In this document: positions 60,201-64,000 of the stretch, one piece after another | Layout of the letters: every line of letters begins with the position of its first letter | How positions within the stretch are numbered: the stretch's first letter is position 1 | DNA from: Owenia fusiformis | Lineage: Eukaryota > Annelida > Polychaeta > Sabellida > Oweniidae | Assembly: GCA_903813345.2 (NCBI GenBank) | Contig: CAIIXF020000011.1 | Coordinates: 1,450,571 to 1,514,570 of the forward strand | Reading direction: 5' to 3' | DNA: 64,000 nucleotides | The notes under the pieces: model-generated | Told to the model about the DNA's origin: nothing | Databases searched by the model: none | Seen by the model: only the letters and a program-made list of their open reading frames with translations | Program-made: the position numbers and the translations under genes

Positions 60201-63200
60201 CGCAAGTTGAGGATATTAAAGGTCATTTTTGAATTTTAATTTGTGATATTTCATAAACTAATGCATGTTGGGTACTCAATTTTAGTCATCCATTTGTAGA
60301 GGATACCTAATAAAAATGAAATTTTGTCGATACTTGTACTCTTCATTCTTTAAAGAAGCACTAAGCATTCACCCATGCTCCATAGCAAAGAGTTCGAAAT
60401 TGCTGTCTTCATTCATTATTAGGTGATCGAGATGACCGATCAATATAAATCATTTTTGCATTTTGAAAGTAATAAACTTTCTGTGTGAATTAAAAAAAAA
60501 TGAAAACATTTTTCGGACATGTGCAAGCGGTGTTTGTTTAGAGGTAGCAAATTTTTGTTCAATGTTTATTCCATTTTGCATACAATCATACAGACATCTT
60601 CCAACTTTCAAAATGCATATATAATTTTTATCTATAGGTCATCTCGATCACCAATATTGAACTAATGCTGTCTACGCTGTGAAACAGCTGCAATTTCAAA
60701 TTATATGCTTTGGAGAGAGTATTATTACTTGATGTGTCGCTATAGAATGAACTTTTATTCGCCTATTTACATAACTTCCTTTTTATTAAGGGAACCTATA
60801 CACGTGTATAAATATAATTGACAACCCAACATGCCTTAGGTGGTGAACTATCACGAAATAAAATCCAAATATGACCGTTAATATCCGCACCTTGCGCACA
60901 TGAAATCCACACTGCTTGTTTTCGTAAAAGACAGTATGCAGAGAGTGTTTTAATGAGTTGAAATGGTATTGGACTATATTATCCATTATTGAGACTTCAT
61001 CCGTTTTTATTCTCAGTAGTCGAGCTTCACAGAATTATATTTGATCGCAAATAACACTACGCGAAATTCATGTTCATCCTAACTTATTGTCCTTTACGTT
61101 CTAGGGTCTAGATAGGATAAACCAAGCCTCAAATACTCTTGACAAGAAGTTTTCATCATACGGTATGTGATATATTAAACAGCGCGTTTGTCATGTGGTT
61201 TGACACCATGTCGAATTATTTAGTATTCAATTTTATTATTACATTATAGAATTCATTTACACTTTTGTCTTATACTATCTACATACATAAGGGTTATGTA
61301 ATGGGAGGTTTTGGATATGGGGTTTATCCAGAGGGAGATATGCATATTTTCCCGAGGGACCGCAGGGACCGAAGGTAGATGTGCATATCTCACGATACCA
61401 AGTTACTTTCATTATTTACAGGAGATGGAAGTGGCGTGGACTTGTATATTTTAGATATGTAAGTGCAACTAAATTCCGTTTTACAAATTTAGACTTCCTC
61501 ATACTGACAAATTAGAATTCTAAACTCACACATTAGATGATCTATTTATTATTCTTTTTTAATGTGTTGGAGTTGTTTAAAGCATGTAAGAAAAATGTTG
61601 TAACAGCGGGTAGATATATAAAACTCGGGTATCACAGTCACTTTACTATTACATAGGTCCAAATACGTATAGTCAACGATGAATATTTTTCAGGGGAATA
61701 CGATCAGATCATGAGGAGTTTACTGGACGTATAGCTAAGACTGTGGTAAGGAAAGAAGTAACCAGCTAAAACTTGAGGAAATTTGAGTTTTATAAATCAC
61801 ACACATTGCGATTCAAAGTAACGTTTACATTTTTAGATGTGAATACTGTCAGGAAACTTGCATTTGGTAAAATAAGGTCTAAAATCAAGCAATCAACAAT
61901 GTATTAAGATAAATACAACTTCTCTAGGTGCGATTTCTTTTATATCGCCAAAAGCGAAACAGGTTTTTAATGAAGCATTCAACAACGCATTTCGGTTGCT
62001 TTTACGAAGGGAAGTTTTTCATCTGTGTGGTTTAATATTTGTCCAAAAAATGAAACAAGAAGGAAAAGCCCTGAAATTAGGATATGACAAACATATTTAC
62101 CTCTTGCTTACCACGTTCGTTTGTCCGATATTTCGTTGTGATGTTTTAATCGATGTAAGCATATTACTTACTCATTTCTTTATTTTGATGTAAAATAACA
62201 AGCTATGTTATTGGTTAACACGTCGACATCAACATAATATTATTCGAAGCGTTTCTAGAAAAATTTGAAACCGCCATTAAATGATTCTTTTGTCTGTCAT
62301 TGTCATTGTTTTGTGACACCTGTTAACCCTGGGCTACCCCCTCCTCTTAGTGATGAATATAAAGTAAATTTGTTTTCAGTGGCATAACTATGTGAATGAC
62401 ACCAACGACCCAGAAGATGATAGTTACAATTCACATGGTACACATGTTGCAGGTACATTGTCCTCGTGGCTTGCTCTAAACTACTTGTACTATATCATGA
62501 CACAGCAAATCAGTACAACTCAATCGTTGATATACAAGTTACGCATCTGCGTCTCATCCTATTAATTAATCAAATAAACTAATGAGAACCAATTGAAATA
62601 AAAAAGATATGTGCATATTTTTTCTCATCATTTAGAATAATTGTCCTCATTTTGCCATAAGCTGATAATCGTTTTTACCATAAAGTGAATGGAAAAACAA
62701 ATGCAATCCATCTCATTTCGTTCAAATATGTATAACAAAATATGGGGCTAACCATAGATATAGAATTGATTTTTATATTTTATTATCGTATTGTGCCGTA
62801 GGTATTGCAGCTGGAAAACAATCTGGTGTGGCAAAGAAAGCAACAATAATACCATTTAAAGTTCTCGACGAGTGGGGGTCTGGATACAATAGGTAATCCA
62901 TCATTTGGGAATAGATTCTCAAAATGAAATATATGTTGGTGTTGATACACAAGGTTGATCATGGTTTTTTAAATGTATATTACATTTTTTTGTTATGGAT
63001 ACATTGATAAAGCTCATTCCTCAAATCCTTCTCAACAATGTATTTTGAATTTTTGGACACACTGTTGTATAAGTCAATTTTACATGCAATCGCAATCTTT
63101 CTTCTGCTTTTTAGTGATGTGATAGCGGCAATAGACAAAGCCATTGAGCTAAAGGGAACTCGGAAAAAGCCTTCAGTACTGAAGTAAGTGATTAAAAATA

Positions 63201-63841
63201 ATTATCATATCTTAATACATTTCTCTGCTTATCTGAAATACACTGAATACACAACTGAGTCAAATAACTGCACTTCTCCAAATCATTTTAACATTTATGA
63301 GTTTTATCGAAAAGCATCGCACACATTTTGATTTTGATTTTTTTCTTAATTTCATTTGTTCTGATAACGTTAATGATTTCAATTGCCAAAGATAAATAGT
63401 CATAAAACTTAAAGTAGTTTGAAATGTTTAAATTTAACAAAAATGTATAAATTTTATGTTTGCTTATTTTTAGCCTGTCCCTTGGTGGATCAAAAAGTGA
63501 CAAAATGGACGAAGCAGTAAAAAAAGCTGTAGAAAATGTGATTTTATTTGTAACTTACATTTGCAAGTGTTTACATTTGCTTTTAATTTATTTCGCTTCA
63601 CATTTGTTTTATATAATTATGATTACTATATACTATTATATTGGTTCATCAAAATAATGTATAAACAGTGAATTATCTTCATTGGTTATGATTGGCAGGA
63701 TAGTGTCAGTCAGGGTGTTATTTGGCACATATTATCACAAAGACTTTTTGATTTTATATTTCAGGGTATCTTTGTGACTGTCGCTGCTGGTAATTCAGAT
63801 AGTCTATGGGATACATTGTCACCTGCGCGAGAACCAAAAGT
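57246..63841 (+). CDS. Secreted subtilisin/proteinase K-type serine protease (subtilase B), cut by the window end
   Basis: Twelve exons seen: 57246-57324, 57653-57787, 58131-58320, 59445-59982, 61105-61162, 61422-61458, 61694-61745, 62380-62452, 62802-62892, 63115-63183, 63474-63537 and 63765-63841. Exons 5-12 have exactly the lengths and phases of those in subtilase A, so the two arose by tandem duplication; exon 13 onward, including the catalytic Ser, would lie outside. The protein so far (487 aa) has a signal peptide (ICCFILVIFSDVYA), an I9-type propeptide (NRYIVYFES, NKIVQDNRVYAL), a long linker in exon 4, and the S8 domain from WGLDRINQ with Asp345 (LYILDMGI), His382 (NSHGTHVAG) and Asn472 (AAGNS). 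Like A it has DMG in place of DTG. Introns are shorter than in A (intron 7 is 634 bp against 15.6 kb). Confidence 0.92.
58321..59444. other. Subtilase B intron 3, nothing recognised
   Basis: Intronic DNA. A 64-codon frame at 59069-59263 has no family features and no supporting splice sites. Confidence 0.35.
59505..59940 (+). other. Linker in subtilase B exon 4: cysteine-rich, basic, threonine-rich
   Basis: Between the propeptide end (QDNRVYAL) and SCSEIEYTLADENNW the protein has a cysteine-bearing block (CTLIIPYGRKKCKS, EYTCKYIYIMNYTYACCC), a proline-rich stretch (LLTPDPDSPHLPDGPP), a second basic cysteine block (KKECRRKGCKYKKRKCICK) and a threonine-rich tail with TTATQKTTATEKTT repeats. It aligns with the subtilase A linker only at its two ends and in the TRKPTTT motif. 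The tryptophan clusters of A are absent. Confidence 0.85.
60162..60935. repeat. Long foldback element in subtilase B intron 4
   Basis: The left arm (tacgaaaacaagcggtgcgg, gcaagttgaggatattaaag) returns inverted at the right (cgtaatatc-like text ending tgcttgttttcgtaaaag) over more than 100 bp. The inner pair tgatcgagatgacc / ggtcatctcgatca adds a second fold. No coding frame. Confidence 0.75.
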
Positions 63842-64000
63842 GTATGTAGTAATTGTGTTTGATACTAGTTATGGGGACGCATTTAAAACAGTTCATATTT
63901 TTGTATAAAGGGTGGGTCGGATGATCAATTTGAACTATATAATAGCAATGCTATGTTTCTGAGTATTCACATATTTAATGTTAACAAAATTTCAGTTATT

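Noticed and set aside
1-64000. Retroviral, Polinton or other virus-derived elements and toxin genes
   Set aside because: I saw no polymerase, integrase, capsid or envelope text and no long terminal repeats; the mobile DNA here is DNA transposons, MITEs, foldbacks and tandem repeats.
1-64000. tRNA or rRNA genes
   Set aside because: No cloverleaf with A and B boxes and no ribosomal core sequence was recognised by eye on either strand; a covariance-model scan would settle this.

Overview
The window is animal genomic DNA: AT-rich, dense in small repeats, with short coding exons bounded by GT/AG introns. It is probably an aquatic invertebrate. The lineage is not certain; pearl/Helentron-like repeat arrays, gtccgt-rich repeats and an F-type lectin would fit a mollusc or another marine invertebrate, but I cannot prove it. 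Much of the coding content sits in exons too short to show as long open frames and was assembled here by splice sites, phase and family alignment.

Left part (1-15,441): two conserved housekeeping-type genes lie head to head. IRAK1BP1 (SIMPL domain, minus strand, 3 exons, 247 aa) and JAGN1 (Jagunal, plus strand, 2 exons, 190 aa) start only 321 bp apart and probably share a promoter. The rest is repeat-rich: Tc1/mariner-type short TIR elements, foldback elements, a gtccgt-type dispersed repeat, and a MITE carrying a nested second element with a visible target duplication.

Centre (15,442-52,381): one complete secreted subtilisin/proteinase K-type protease (subtilase A), 17 exons, 629 aa, with signal peptide, I9-type propeptide, an unusual proline/tryptophan/threonine-rich linker of about 180 residues, and a full S8 catalytic domain with Asp, His, Asn and Ser in place. 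Its introns hold most of the repeats: an array of degenerate exon-3 copies, a 51-bp array running into exon 12, relics of exon 8, and in intron 7 a 13.7-kb head-to-tail array of eight related units of 1.4-2.2 kb beside Tc1-like transposon fossils.

Right part (52,382-64,000): a 2.1-kb minisatellite of 23-bp units, a small secreted F-type (fucolectin) lectin on the minus strand (3 exons, 171 aa), then a second subtilase (B) whose first 12 exons match subtilase A in order, size and phase before the window ends. A and B are tandem duplicates whose catalytic exons are conserved while the linker exon has diverged almost completely. The lectin lies between them and points away from B. How, or whether, lectin and proteases work together cannot be read from the sequence; all three are predicted to be secreted.
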